Origin: Natrinema hispanicum
GTDB lineage: Archaea; Halobacteriota; Halobacteria; Halobacteriales; Natrialbaceae
Length of the DNA stretch: 64,000 nucleotides
Assembly (NCBI RefSeq): GCF_900111485.1
Contig: NZ_FOIC01000004.1
Location: 1-64,000, forward strand
Reading direction: 5' to 3'
Shown here: piece after piece, positions 26,020-34,827 of the stretch
How the letters are laid out: each line of letters begins with the position of its first letter
How positions within the stretch are numbered: position 1 is the stretch's first letter
Program-made: the position numbers and the translations under genes
Notes under the pieces: model-generated
What the model was told of the DNA's origin: nothing
Database searches by the model: none
Seen by the model: the letters and a program-made list of their open reading frames with translations, nothing else

Positions 26020-26405
26020 CGCTCCCTCCTTGCCGAAGCTGTCGGGTCGTGTGGCGTCCCAGCCGATCGCTGTCGATTCCACCTTGCAGCCACTGCTTGG
26101 ACAGATACCAGCGTCGAATACATGGGTTCCTCGTGACAGCGTACCTACGTCAAGAGTTAGCATAGTGGCCGGCCTTGCATACGACGGGGTACCGCCGGGT
26201 TCCTGCGGTTGGCACAGTTACGTCCCCGCAGGACTCGCTCGAGGCAACTCTCCACTTGTCAAACGAGAATATGTGGTAGGAGCGGACGGAAGTCCGTCAT
26301 CGGGAGACACATGTGGGCTGCGGAGCAGTATCTCCTACTTCCCGCTCGCAAGGCCGACCGGTGGCAGTTATGCTGCCACCACATGTATCGGTAGTGGAAC
26401 GGACC
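26020..26405. other. divergent intergenic region
   Basis: About 385 bases between the leftward Fe-S gene and the rightward nitroreductase gene. It includes the hairpin at 26360-26380 described separately and a smaller inverted repeat, GACGGAAGTCCGTC, at about 26285-26298. No small gene is supported. Confidence 0.45.
26360..26380 (+). promoter_or_regulatory. 8-bp inverted repeat before the nitroreductase gene
   Basis: GGTGGCAG, loop TTATG, CTGCCACC: a perfect stem ending 25 nt before the ATG at 26406, in the place where the TATA box and transcription start should lie. It may be an operator or an RNA hairpin. Confidence 0.45.
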
Positions 26406-27422
26406 ATGGATAACACCACCAGGCCGGAACCCGATAAAGCGGACTTTCCATCGAATGCCCCAATAGTGGAACAAGCGGCGTTCCTGCTCGAATACGCTGT
26501 GCTTGCCCCATCAAGTCACAACTCACAGCCATGGCTGTTTGCCGTTGCGGACGACGAGATTCGGGTCTACGCCGACGAATCACGACAACTCACTGTGGCC
26601 GATCCAGACGGCAGAGAACTGTATCTGAGCGTCGGCTGTGCGCTCGAGAACCTCGTGATCGCAGCCAAGCAGTTCGGCCTCGGAGTCACTGTCACATACG
26701 CGTCGGAGACTGAGAATCGACGAGCAGACGATGCGACGACTCGACACGTGGCGACAGTCCGGCTCGAGCCGGACACGCCGGCCAAAACGGACCAGGATGC
26801 TGCCCTATTCGACGCCATCACCGAACGCCGGACGAACCACCACCCGTTCCAAGCCACCTCCGTCCCGGAACCGATCCTCGAGCGGTTCGAGGACGACGCG
26901 ACCACGGCAGGTATAGGTCTCGAACTGGTTACTGACACGATCCGCAAGGAAGAGATCGCGGCACTACAGACGCAGGCCGACGAACGTCAGTTTGCAGATC
27001 CGGAGTACAGAGCGGAGCTTGGCTACTGGATCGGAAGCGGAGCGCTCGGCGCAAGCTGGCTCGCAGCACGGATCGGTCAGCTTGCGGTTCGCCATCTCGA
27101 CCTCGGAGACCGCGAGGGACGAAAGAACTCGACGCTCGTTACGAGCGCGCCCGTGATCGCTGCTCTCACTGCGACGTCCGACGATCTCGAGACGCAACTC
27201 GACGTCGGACGGGTGTTCGAGCGGCTGGCGCTGACCGCGACCAGCGAGGGGCTCGCGGTCCATCCCATGAGCCAGATTCTCGAAGTCGATGCCCTTCGAG
27301 CTGATCTCGCCGCGCTGCTCGAGCTCGAGGAATCGACACCCATGCACCTGTTTCGCCTTGGATACGCCGACCCGGACACAACGCGAACGCCGCGGCGGCC
27401 GCTCGAGGACGTGACTACCTGA
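26406..27422 (+). CDS. Acg-type nitroreductase family protein
   Basis: 338 residues. LLEYAVLAPSSHNSQPWLF is the FMN-binding opening of nitroreductases, here of the larger Acg form (about 330 aa with two diverged halves). Later blocks are RRTNHHPF and LVTSAPVIAALTA. The mycobacterial Acg prototype keeps a lid over FMN and shows no nitroreductase activity, so a flavin storage or stress role is as likely as catalysis. The start at 26406 is chosen because it begins the acidic protein-like region and follows the hairpin. No neighbour suggests a pathway. Confidence 0.85.
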   Translation: MDNTTRPEPDKADFPSNAPIVEQAAFLLEYAVLAPSSHNSQPWLFAVADDEIRVYADESRQLTVADPDGRELYLSVGCALENLVIAAKQFGLGVTVTYASETENRRADDATTRHVATVRLEPDTPAKTDQDAALFDAITERRTNHHPFQATSVPEPILERFEDDATTAGIGLELVTDTIRKEEIAALQTQADERQFADPEYRAELGYWIGSGALGASWLAARIGQLAVRHLDLGDREGRKNSTLVTSAPVIAALTATSDDLETQLDVGRVFERLALTATSEGLAVHPMSQILEVDALRADLAALLELEESTPMHLFRLGYADPDTTRTPRRPLEDVTT

Positions 27423-27520
27423 CAGAGACGCACACCGCTACGCGTCGCTCACGGTGCCACTGTTCGCTTTTCGTGGTGCGTCACACCACGCATCGCTCGT
27501 CGGTCGTGGTCGCTGAAAAA

Positions 27521-27605
27521 CGCCGAGAGGGAGATTTGAACTCCCGAGTCCGTGAGGACAGCAGATTTCGAATCTGCCGCCTTGGCCGGGCTAGGCTATC
27601 TCGGC
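27521..27605 (-). tRNA. tRNA-Ser (CGA)
   Basis: 85 nt on the minus strand. The acceptor stem is GCCGAGA paired with TCTCGGC, discriminator G. The anticodon stem GCAGA/TCTGC encloses TTCGAAA, giving anticodon CGA. The long variable arm (TGTCC-TCAC-GGAC) is the class II sign of serine tRNA. The T arm is GGGAG-TTCAAAT-CTCCC. No intron and no encoded CCA. Confidence 0.95.
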
Positions 27606-27747
27606 TCACTCACGTCTACTCGAGAGACGTTTTTACCCGTTTCGATTTTCTCGCTCTCTGTGACTGCGTGCCGTTCGTCGGTCGGTGGCGACCCCGGTCG
27701 ACCAGCATCTACAACGTAGACCGTGTGTCGGCCGGTCTGAGGCCCGA

Positions 27748-30438
27748 TTACCCCGTGTTTTTCATGCCGGCCGCGACTCCCTTGACCGTCAGCCGGAGCG
27801 TTCGTTCTTCGATGTCCGTCCGGTCGGTTCGGCCGAGCAAGTAGACCTGCAGCATGTTCAACGGATCGACGTACGGGTTTCGCCGCTCTAGGTTCTCACC
27901 GAGCCAGTCGCGAGTGTGGAGTTGGTCACGCTGGCCGATCTCGGTGATCAGGTCGGCCGCCCGCTCGTACTCGTCGCTCACGCGTGGGAAGAACCGTTCG
28001 CGCAGGTCCGGATCAGCCAGGTCGGCGTAGCGGTCGGCAATCTCGAGTTCAGTGCGAGACAGCGAGAGCGCGGCGTTGTCGAGCGTCGTCCGGAAGAACG
28101 GCCACTCCTCGTACATCGTCTGTAAGGTATTCATCGACCCGCCGTTCTCGAGGTAGGCCTCAACACCGGTCGCGAGGGCGTACCAGCCCGGCAGGATACA
28201 CCGCGACTGGGTCCACGAGAACACCCACGGGATCGCCCGCAGGTCCTCGACGGTGCGCTCGCCCGACCGGGAGGCTGGCCGCGACCCGAGATCGAGGTCT
28301 TCGATAACGGTGATCGGCGTCGCCTGCTCGAAGTACTGGACGAAGCCGTCGCTCTCTAAGAGGTCGCGGTACTCCCGTCGCGCGGCGTCGGCCATCGTCT
28401 CCATGGCCGCGACCCACTCCTCGTGGACCTCCTCTTCGGGCTGATCAAGGGCCTGCTTGCGCGCCCGGAGCTGGGCGTTGAGCATCTGCCCGATGTTTCG
28501 CTCGGCGATGCGCGGATTGGCGTATTTCTCGGCGATAGCTTCACCCTGTTCGGTGAACTTGACCTGCCCGGTAACCGTCGAGTTCGGCAGCGCAAGCAGC
28601 GCTTCGTTCATCGGCCCGCCGCCGCGGGAAATCGAGCCACCGCGGCCGTGGAACAGCCGCATCGTCACGTCGTGATCGTCACAGATCTCCCCGAGCCGAC
28701 GTTGGTTCTTGTACAGCGACCAGTTCGCCGCCAGAAAGCCGTTTTCCTTGTTCGAGTCGGAGTACCCCAGCATGATTTCCTGGGTCCGCCCGCGGGCTTC
28801 TAGCACCTGCGCGTAGGCTTCGTTTTCGAACAGCGTGCCCATGATCCGCCGGGCCCCCGAGAGGGCGTACTCGGTCTCGAGCAGCGGAACGATGTCGATC
28901 CCCGCGTGTTCGGGCAAGGAAATAACGCCGGCCTGATCGGCCAAGAACAACACCTCGAGGACGTGGCTCGGCTCCTCGGTCATCGAGATGCAGTAGGTGT
29001 CGATGGCGTGGACGCCGTATTCGGTCTGCCAGTCGGCGAGGCTGTCGAACAACTCGAGGACGCGCGCCGAGTCGTCCGAGAGATCAGCGGTCTCGCTCAG
29101 ATCGATCACCGGCTCGTCCTGTAAGACGGCGTCGGTCAGCAACTCGACGCGTTCGTCCTCCGAGAGAGTGCGGTAGTCGATGCCCTCATGCTCGAGGGCC
29201 TCAGCGATGGCGTCGGTGTGTTTCTGCTGGTGGTCGCGCAGGTCGAGACTCGCAAGCGAGAAGCCAAAGGTGGCGACCTGCCGCCGGATCGGATCGACGT
29301 GTGCGTCGACGATGCTGTCGGCGTCGTTGGCGCGCAGGCTCTCGGCGATAACGCTGAGATCGGCACCGAGTTCGTCGGCGTCGTCGTAGCCACCCGGCCG
29401 CACGTCGCCGACGCGGCGGAGCCGCTCACGCATGAGTTTGAGTTTCTGTCGGTAGGGCTCGTCGGGGTAGCGCTGCTCGGCCGTGCGAGCGCTGCCGGGC
29501 AGACGCTCGCGGTCGCGCTCGAGAGAGACCTGAAACGCGGAACCGGCGTCGATCCGGCTGCCATCCTGGCTCAAGACACCGGAGAGGCGCTTGAGTTGGT
29601 CGCGGTAGCGATCGAGGATTACCGACCGCTGGCGCTCGAGCGTGTTCGCCGTGACCTCGGGAGTGACGTAGGGGTTGCCGTCGCGGTCGCTGCCTGCCCA
29701 CGAGCGGAACTCGAAGAGCTTCGGAATCTCGATGTCGCCGGGCACTTCCGCGTCGATTGTCTCGTCGAGTTCGTCGTAGACGTTGCCCACAACGTCGAAT
29801 AGCGTGTTCTCTAAGTACCACTGGACGTTTCGCGCCTCGTCTTCGGGCTCGGGCTGGCGGTTGCGTACCTGTGGCGTCTGCCAGAGACTCGTCACTTCGG
29901 CGTCGATATCCTGCCAGATCTGGGCCGACTCCTTGTCGGTCAACAGTCGCTCGTCTAAGTTCTCGAGCGACGTCGAGATCTCCCGCAGTTTCGACTTGAC
30001 CGTCTTTCGTCGGGCCTCGGTCGGATGAGCGGTGAAGGTCGGCTCGATCAAAACGTCGTCGAGAATCTGTCGGACGGTCTCGATGTCTTCTTCGCCGAGT
30101 TCTTTGGCTGCGGCCTCGAGGCTGTCCTCGAGCGTGCCCTCCTGGGAGTCCGTGCGGATGGTCCGGACCCGCTCGCGTTCTTCGGCGAGGTTGATCAACT
30201 CGAAGTAGGTCGCGAACGCACGCGCGACGGTCCGCTGTCGGCGTGGCGACAGTCCCTCGAGTTCCGTGACGAGCGGTTCACGTGACTCGAGTTCACCAGA
30301 GCGGTAATCGATCGCAGACCGCCGACACGACTCGACCGTCTCGAAGGCCCCCCGAGAAGTCTGGCCCTCGAGGACGTCGCCGAGTAATGCACCGAGTTCG
30401 CGGACGTCCTGTCTGACGCCCCTGTTATGGAGTTGCAT
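27748..30438 (-). CDS. ppc: phosphoenolpyruvate carboxylase
   Basis: 896 residues, full bacterial-type length. FTAHPTEARRKT has the catalytic His; GSDRDGNPYVTPE, MLGYSDSNKENGF and FHGRGGSISRGGGP are the PEP and bicarbonate loops; the C-terminus ends in GVAAGMKNTG, the typical inhibitor and tail region. It makes oxaloacetate from PEP and bicarbonate to refill the TCA cycle. The start at 30438 (MQLHNRGVRQDV) follows a TATA-like CTTTTTAATG about 30 nt upstream, so the transcript should be leaderless. It is a single gene with a palindrome about 100 nt upstream. Confidence 0.97.
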   Translation of the reverse strand: MQLHNRGVRQDVRELGALLGDVLEGQTSRGAFETVESCRRSAIDYRSGELESREPLVTELEGLSPRRQRTVARAFATYFELINLAEERERVRTIRTDSQEGTLEDSLEAAAKELGEEDIETVRQILDDVLIEPTFTAHPTEARRKTVKSKLREISTSLENLDERLLTDKESAQIWQDIDAEVTSLWQTPQVRNRQPEPEDEARNVQWYLENTLFDVVGNVYDELDETIDAEVPGDIEIPKLFEFRSWAGSDRDGNPYVTPEVTANTLERQRSVILDRYRDQLKRLSGVLSQDGSRIDAGSAFQVSLERDRERLPGSARTAEQRYPDEPYRQKLKLMRERLRRVGDVRPGGYDDADELGADLSVIAESLRANDADSIVDAHVDPIRRQVATFGFSLASLDLRDHQQKHTDAIAEALEHEGIDYRTLSEDERVELLTDAVLQDEPVIDLSETADLSDDSARVLELFDSLADWQTEYGVHAIDTYCISMTEEPSHVLEVLFLADQAGVISLPEHAGIDIVPLLETEYALSGARRIMGTLFENEAYAQVLEARGRTQEIMLGYSDSNKENGFLAANWSLYKNQRRLGEICDDHDVTMRLFHGRGGSISRGGGPMNEALLALPNSTVTGQVKFTEQGEAIAEKYANPRIAERNIGQMLNAQLRARKQALDQPEEEVHEEWVAAMETMADAARREYRDLLESDGFVQYFEQATPITVIEDLDLGSRPASRSGERTVEDLRAIPWVFSWTQSRCILPGWYALATGVEAYLENGGSMNTLQTMYEEWPFFRTTLDNAALSLSRTELEIADRYADLADPDLRERFFPRVSDEYERAADLITEIGQRDQLHTRDWLGENLERRNPYVDPLNMLQVYLLGRTDRTDIEERTLRLTVKGVAAGMKNTG

Positions 30439-30752
30439 ACCGTGTGGATGTGCGTGCCACATTAAAAAGCCCTCGCAGCGACAGCGCGCTCACGTACATC
30501 GTTTTTCCTGATAGTTACTGGCGGTACAACGACTCACCCTGACAGGGTGACGACGTGCCCAGTCCTCGAGGTATTCGGTATCCGGACCACAACCTACAAA
30601 GGATTATTCACATCAGATGTAAAACGTTCTGGAAGACGGTGTGGGGCATCCGTACCTGCAGCATTCAATTTCAAACGGGTGATATGATCCGCTTCGGATT
30701 ATCTCAGCCGTGAATCTCTCGCACGGAAGTCGACGGCGTTTGGACCGCGCCG
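30439..30752. other. ppc upstream region
   Basis: About 310 bases holding the ppc promoter, the palindrome at 30534-30550, and AT-rich sequence around 30600-30700. No gene seen. Confidence 0.45.
30534..30550 (-). promoter_or_regulatory. 17-nt palindrome upstream of ppc
   Basis: TCACCCTG-A-CAGGGTGA, perfect 8-bp arms with a one-base centre, 96-112 nt before the ppc start. The form is that of an operator for a dimeric regulator. The distance is larger than for a classical repressor site. Confidence 0.5.
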
Positions 30753-31682
30753 CTACTGCTCCGTATACTGCGCACAGACCCGCCGAATGCCCTCCTCAAA
30801 GTCAATCTGGGGTTCCCAGCCAGTTTCCTCACGGATTTTCGAGGCGTCAGCACAGGTATCGTGGACGTACACCGACTCGGGAATCGGGTTTTCGACGTAT
30901 TCCGGCTCGACATCGGTGCCGAGCTCGTCGTTTAGCATCTCGACGACAGTGTTGAAATCGTAGGCCTCGCCGGTTCCCAGGTTGTAGATGCCATCGAGCT
31001 CGTTCGTTGCGGCCAACTCGAGACCACGGACGATGTCGGAGACGTGCGTGAAATCGCGCGTTTGGGTGCCGTCGCCGTACAACACCGGTGCCTCGCCGTT
31101 GGCGAGGTCGTCGGCGAACTGCGCGATCACGTTGGCGTACTCGCCCTTGTGTTCTTCAGCACCGCCATAGCCCTGATACACCGAGAAAAATCGCATGCCG
31201 GCCATCGACATGCCGTAGTGGTTTGAGAAGTACTCGCCGTACCGCTCCCGGGCGAGTTTCGACGCTTCGTAGCCGGTGTTGACGCTGACGGCCATGTCCT
31301 CCGGCGACGGCTCCGTTCGGCTGCCGTAGATCGACGACGTCGAGGCGTAGACGACGGTCTCACACCCGTCCGCTCGAGCCTGTTCGACAACGTTGACGAA
31401 GCCTTCGACATTGACTCTGGCACCTGTCGTCGGGTCCTCCTCGTGCATCGCGTACGACGACAGCGCCGCGAGATGGAACACGACGTCGACATCGGTTGGC
31501 AAGTCGTCCTCGAGAACGCTCGCATCGACGAACTCGACGTCGTCCGAGAGGTTCTCCGGCGTCCCCAGATAGCAGTCGTCGATGACGGTGACGTCGTTGT
31601 CCTCGGCGAGGTGGTTCGCCAGGTTCGATCCGATAAAGCCCGCCCCACCGGTAACGAGGACGGCGTGTCCCGCGAGTGTCAT
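30753..31682 (-). CDS. NAD-dependent sugar-nucleotide epimerase (GalE-like extended SDR)
   Basis: 309 residues. VTGGAGFIGSNL (10-21) binds NAD; STSSIYG and GYEASKL carry the Ser, Tyr and Lys of the catalytic set; the NLGTGEAYDFN and GWEPQIDFEEGIR blocks close the fold. It likely epimerises or oxidises a UDP-sugar for surface glycans or glycoproteins. The start at 31682 sits directly before the NAD motif; sequence upstream is not conserved in form. No glycosyltransferase is adjacent, so the substrate is open. Confidence 0.92.
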   Translation of the reverse strand: MTLAGHAVLVTGGAGFIGSNLANHLAEDNDVTVIDDCYLGTPENLSDDVEFVDASVLEDDLPTDVDVVFHLAALSSYAMHEEDPTTGARVNVEGFVNVVEQARADGCETVVYASTSSIYGSRTEPSPEDMAVSVNTGYEASKLARERYGEYFSNHYGMSMAGMRFFSVYQGYGGAEEHKGEYANVIAQFADDLANGEAPVLYGDGTQTRDFTHVSDIVRGLELAATNELDGIYNLGTGEAYDFNTVVEMLNDELGTDVEPEYVENPIPESVYVHDTCADASKIREETGWEPQIDFEEGIRRVCAQYTEQ

Positions 31683-31784
31683 ACCGAAACGACCACGCCG
31701 GCATCGCATAGATGTTTGGAAGTCCGGCAGCGACAGACTGTCACAGCCCACAGGTTCTTGCCGATACGACCCGATAACGGGGCA

Positions 31785-32237
31785 ATGCGCTACTACGAGG
31801 ACATCGAGATCGGCGACACCGAGGAATTCGGCGAGTATCACGTGACGAAAGACGAGATCCTCTCGTTCGCCGAGCAATACGATCCCCAACCGTTTCACAC
31901 CGACGAGGCGGCCGCCGAGGACTCAGCGTTCGGCCAGCTGGTCGCATCGGGCTGGCACACCGCGTCGATCTGTATGCGGCTGCTCGTCGACGGTCCGATA
32001 CAGGATCGAGCCAGCATGGGTGCCCGCGGCGTCGACGAACTCCGGTGGCACCAGCCCGTGACACCGGGCGATACGCTCTCGATTCGGACCGAAGTCCTCG
32101 AGAAGCGCGTCTCCGAGAGCGACCGCACGCGTGGCTACGTCGATACCAAACTCGAGGGGATCACCCAGGACGGCGACGTCGTTATCTCCTGGATCGGCCT
32201 CGAGATGGTCGCGCGCCGGAATGCTGGAGACGAGTAG
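31785..32237 (+). CDS. MaoC-like hot-dog hydratase
   Basis: 150 residues. FAEQYDPQPFHTDEAAAEDS is the R-specific enoyl-CoA hydratase motif with the Asp/His pair, followed by LVASGWHTASICMRL. It would add water to trans-2-enoyl-CoA, in beta-oxidation or polyhydroxyalkanoate supply. It is divergent from the epimerase gene (102-nt gap). Neighbours give no pathway. Length fits the single-domain family. Confidence 0.9.
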   Translation: MRYYEDIEIGDTEEFGEYHVTKDEILSFAEQYDPQPFHTDEAAAEDSAFGQLVASGWHTASICMRLLVDGPIQDRASMGARGVDELRWHQPVTPGDTLSIRTEVLEKRVSESDRTRGYVDTKLEGITQDGDVVISWIGLEMVARRNAGDE

Positions 32238-32389
32238 AGAAGTCGATCGCGGAGAAGTGAGTGAACGTCAGCGTGTCTCTGCTTGCAACGGAGCTACCGC
32301 CGGTGATGCGGTCTGCTGTCACTGTGTCCCGGCACACCTGCATGGCAGGTCGTGGGTGCGCCGGCACTGACTGACAGGGGTTCGTATGA

Positions 32390-33430
32390 CTACTGTTCCG
32401 GAGCCATCGCCGGCGCGCTCTGTTCGTGCTCGAGCGTCTCGAGGTAGTCCTCGGCGTCGAGGGCCGCCATGCTGCCGGTTCCCGCGGCGGTGATCGCCTG
32501 CCGGTAGCGCGAGTCGGCCACGTCGCCAGCGGCGAAGACGCCGTCGACTGCCGTGTGAGTCGTCGCGCGACCCTCGTCGTCCGATTCGGTCTGGATGTAT
32601 CCATCCGAATCGCGTTCGACGCCGGTTCCCTCGAGGAACTCGGTGTTCGGCGTGTGGCCGATGCCGTAGAAGACGCCGCCGACGTCGACGGTCTCCCGGT
32701 CGACATCGACTCCGTTGTCGGCCTTTTCTGTGGGATGGCCATCGGGATGGGAGATCAGCGTCGCGCCGGTGAGCCCCTCCTCTTTGGAGCCGTGGAGGGC
32801 CTCGAGTTCCGTGTTCCAGCGGAACTCGATATCCTCGTGCTCGCGGGCGCGGTCGGCCATGATCTCGGACGCGCGGAGTTCGCCGCGCCGATGGACGATC
32901 GTGACGCTCTCGGCGAACTTCGCGAGGAAGAGCGCCTCTTCCATCGCGCTGTCACCGCCGCCGATCACGAGGACGTCGTCGCCGCGGTGGAACGCGCCGT
33001 CACAGGTGGCACACGTCGAGAGGCCATAGCCCATGAGTTCGTCCTCGTTTTCCGCGCCGACCCAGCGGGCGCTCGCACCGCTAGCGACGATCAGCGCGCG
33101 CGTGCGGAGGACGTCACCGTTCGAGAGTTCGAGTTCGAACGGCCGCTCCTCGAGTGTCGCGCGCTCGACAGTGCCGTGGGTGAACTCGGCACCGAAGCGT
33201 TTGGCCTGCTCTTTGCCGTTCTGGATCAGCTCCATACCGCCGATCCCGTCGGGGAAGCCCAGGTAGTTCTCGACGTCGGTCGTCAGCGTCAGCTGGCCGC
33301 CCGGCTCGGGGCCTTCGAGGACCAGCGGCTCGAGGTCGGCTCGCGCGGCGTAGACGGCCGCCGAAAGGCCGGACACGCCGGAGCCGACGACGATTACGTC
33401 GTGGACGGTGTCAGTCATGGCCTCGCTCAT
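32390..33430 (-). CDS. trxB: thioredoxin-disulfide reductase
   Basis: 346 residues, low-molecular-weight type. GSGVSG binds FAD; STCATCDG has the redox cysteines Cys140 and Cys143; GGGDSAMEEALFLAKF binds NADPH; GVFAAGDVADSRYRQAITAAG is the second FAD site. It reduces TrxA with NADPH (many archaeal members use other electron donors; not readable here). The start overlaps the trxA stop in an ATGA, so the pair is co-translated. The tail SAPAMAPEQ is an unconserved extension. Confidence 0.95.
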   Translation of the reverse strand: MSEAMTDTVHDVIVVGSGVSGLSAAVYAARADLEPLVLEGPEPGGQLTLTTDVENYLGFPDGIGGMELIQNGKEQAKRFGAEFTHGTVERATLEERPFELELSNGDVLRTRALIVASGASARWVGAENEDELMGYGLSTCATCDGAFHRGDDVLVIGGGDSAMEEALFLAKFAESVTIVHRRGELRASEIMADRAREHEDIEFRWNTELEALHGSKEEGLTGATLISHPDGHPTEKADNGVDVDRETVDVGGVFYGIGHTPNTEFLEGTGVERDSDGYIQTESDDEGRATTHTAVDGVFAAGDVADSRYRQAITAAGTGSMAALDAEDYLETLEHEQSAPAMAPEQ

Positions 33431-33783
33431 TCGGTATAGCCTTCGATCATGCTACGGAGTCGCTCGGCCGGCAAGACGCCGGTTTGCTGTTCGACCTGCT
33501 CGCCGTCCGCGAAGAGGACGAGTGTCGGGACACCGCGGACGCCGAACGAACCAGCGAGTTGCTGGTGTTGGTCGACGTCGACCTTCGCGATTACGGCGTC
33601 GGTCTCGCTGGCCAGCCCTTCGAGGACGGGCTCGAGCATCTTACAGGGACCACACCAGTCGGCGTAGAAATCGACGAGCACGACGTCGTAGCCGCTGGTG
33701 ACCTCCTCGAAGTGGTCTTCGCTTTCAACGTGGAGTGGTTCGTCGAGTGACTGTCCGGAGCCGCTAGGTGCATCAGTTGCCAT
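33427..33783 (-). CDS. trxA: thioredoxin
   Basis: 118 residues with a 25-residue acidic N-terminal extension, then the thioredoxin fold: VLVDFYADWCGPCKMLEP with Cys44 and Cys47, cis-Pro in RGVPTLVLF. It reduces protein disulfides in the cytoplasm and supplies ribonucleotide and methionine-sulfoxide reductases. The ATG at 33783 is used; the codon before it is a GTG. A TATA-like TTTAAA lies about 30 nt upstream, and a 14-bp palindrome touches it. Confidence 0.95.
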   Translation of the reverse strand: MATDAPSGSGQSLDEPLHVESEDHFEEVTSGYDVVLVDFYADWCGPCKMLEPVLEGLASETDAVIAKVDVDQHQQLAGSFGVRGVPTLVLFADGEQVEQQTGVLPAERLRSMIEGYTE

Positions 33784-33824
33784 CACGACTTGCTATGGCC
33801 CGGTTACGTTTAAAGGTTTTGTAT

Positions 33825-33838
33825 GTATTGCGCAATAC
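33825..33838 (-). promoter_or_regulatory. 14-bp perfect palindrome at the trxA-trxB promoter
   Basis: GTATTGCGCAATAC, fully self-complementary, lies 42 nt before the trxA ATG and about 10 nt upstream of the TATA-like TTTAAA (around 33810-33815). The place fits a site for an activator or a repressor of the operon. Confidence 0.55.
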
Positions 33839-33990
33839 CGCCATATCGAGGGAGCGTTAATACGGGACAACTCTGTCATAGCGGCCGGAGAAGATCGATA
33901 CAGCTGCTACTGAGCAATTTCAGATGACGAGACGCAGATCAATTGTGTATGGGACGGCAACAAGCGAGCGGTCGTCGGCTCGAAATCGGG

Positions 33991-34641
33991 TCAGTTACCG
34001 TTCGTCGATGGCGGAACAGACACCCGTGCGAAGTAGCTCCCTCGTGTTCCAACGTCGCTCTCGAATCTGAACCCCTGTTGCTCGGCACGTTCCCGAAGCG
34101 TCTCACGCGTGACGAAGTGAGGATCAGGAAGCGACTCCCCGACGACGAGCCGGCCGCCGGGTTTCAGCACCCGCTCGAGTTCGGCGAGTGCCCGCTCCTC
34201 GTCGGGAATTTCGCCGAGGACGAGAACCAGATAGGCGGCGTCAAAGCTATCGTCCGGATACGGAAGTGCCCGACCGTCGCCGTGGACCGGCGCAACGTTG
34301 TCGTCGCCGCGCTCGCGCAGTCGCGTCCGGAGGTCCGCGACCATTGGCCGCTGGACGTCGACGGCGTGAACCATCCCAGCCGGTTCGACTGCCGCTGCGA
34401 CCGTGCCCGTGTAGTAGCCGGTCCCCGCCCCGAGCTCGAGGATTCGCTCGCCGGACCGTGGCTCGAGGACCTCGCACAGCCTCGAGCGAGAGATGACCGG
34501 CCGGGGGAGATCGATCCAGACGCGCTGAGAGTACGGACACGGCGACGGGTTTCGCCGCCAACGGAGCGCGTACGCGACGCCAGCGAGGCCGGCGAGGACG
34601 CCCGCAATGACGATCGATCGGATCGTTCGACGCGTAACCAT
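33991..34641 (-). CDS. membrane-anchored SAM-dependent methyltransferase
   Basis: 216 residues. One membrane helix at about 8-25, then a class I methyltransferase domain with motif I ILELGAGTGYYTGTVA, an acidic pair at the end of strand 2, and FDAAYLVLVLGEIPD. The closest look is to the UbiE/MenG and phospholipid methyltransferase group. The acceptor is unknown; membrane anchoring suggests a lipid or quinone. It stands between the trx operon and the dsbA-like gene. Confidence 0.85.
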   Translation of the reverse strand: MVTRRTIRSIVIAGVLAGLAGVAYALRWRRNPSPCPYSQRVWIDLPRPVISRSRLCEVLEPRSGERILELGAGTGYYTGTVAAAVEPAGMVHAVDVQRPMVADLRTRLRERGDDNVAPVHGDGRALPYPDDSFDAAYLVLVLGEIPDEERALAELERVLKPGGRLVVGESLPDPHFVTRETLRERAEQQGFRFESDVGTRGSYFARVSVPPSTNGN

Positions 34642-34827
34642 CGCGCGGCCGTTTGTCACGCCCGAACAAAGGCGTGGTGTCTGGCGGGTCGGCCCCAATC
34701 GCGACAGTATTGAACAAAACCCGAAATATAATCGATCCGTTCAGACTCGACGTCGTGAGTGCAATGCTCGTGTTCTCGAGCGCGACTAGCGTCGGACACT
34801 AACAGGCGGTGGGCGAGGAGCCACGGC

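Noticed and set aside
32238-32389. Hairpin-like sequence CCTGCATGGCAGG after the MaoC gene as a terminator
   Set aside because: Short 5-bp stem without a T-run; support too weak for a feature.
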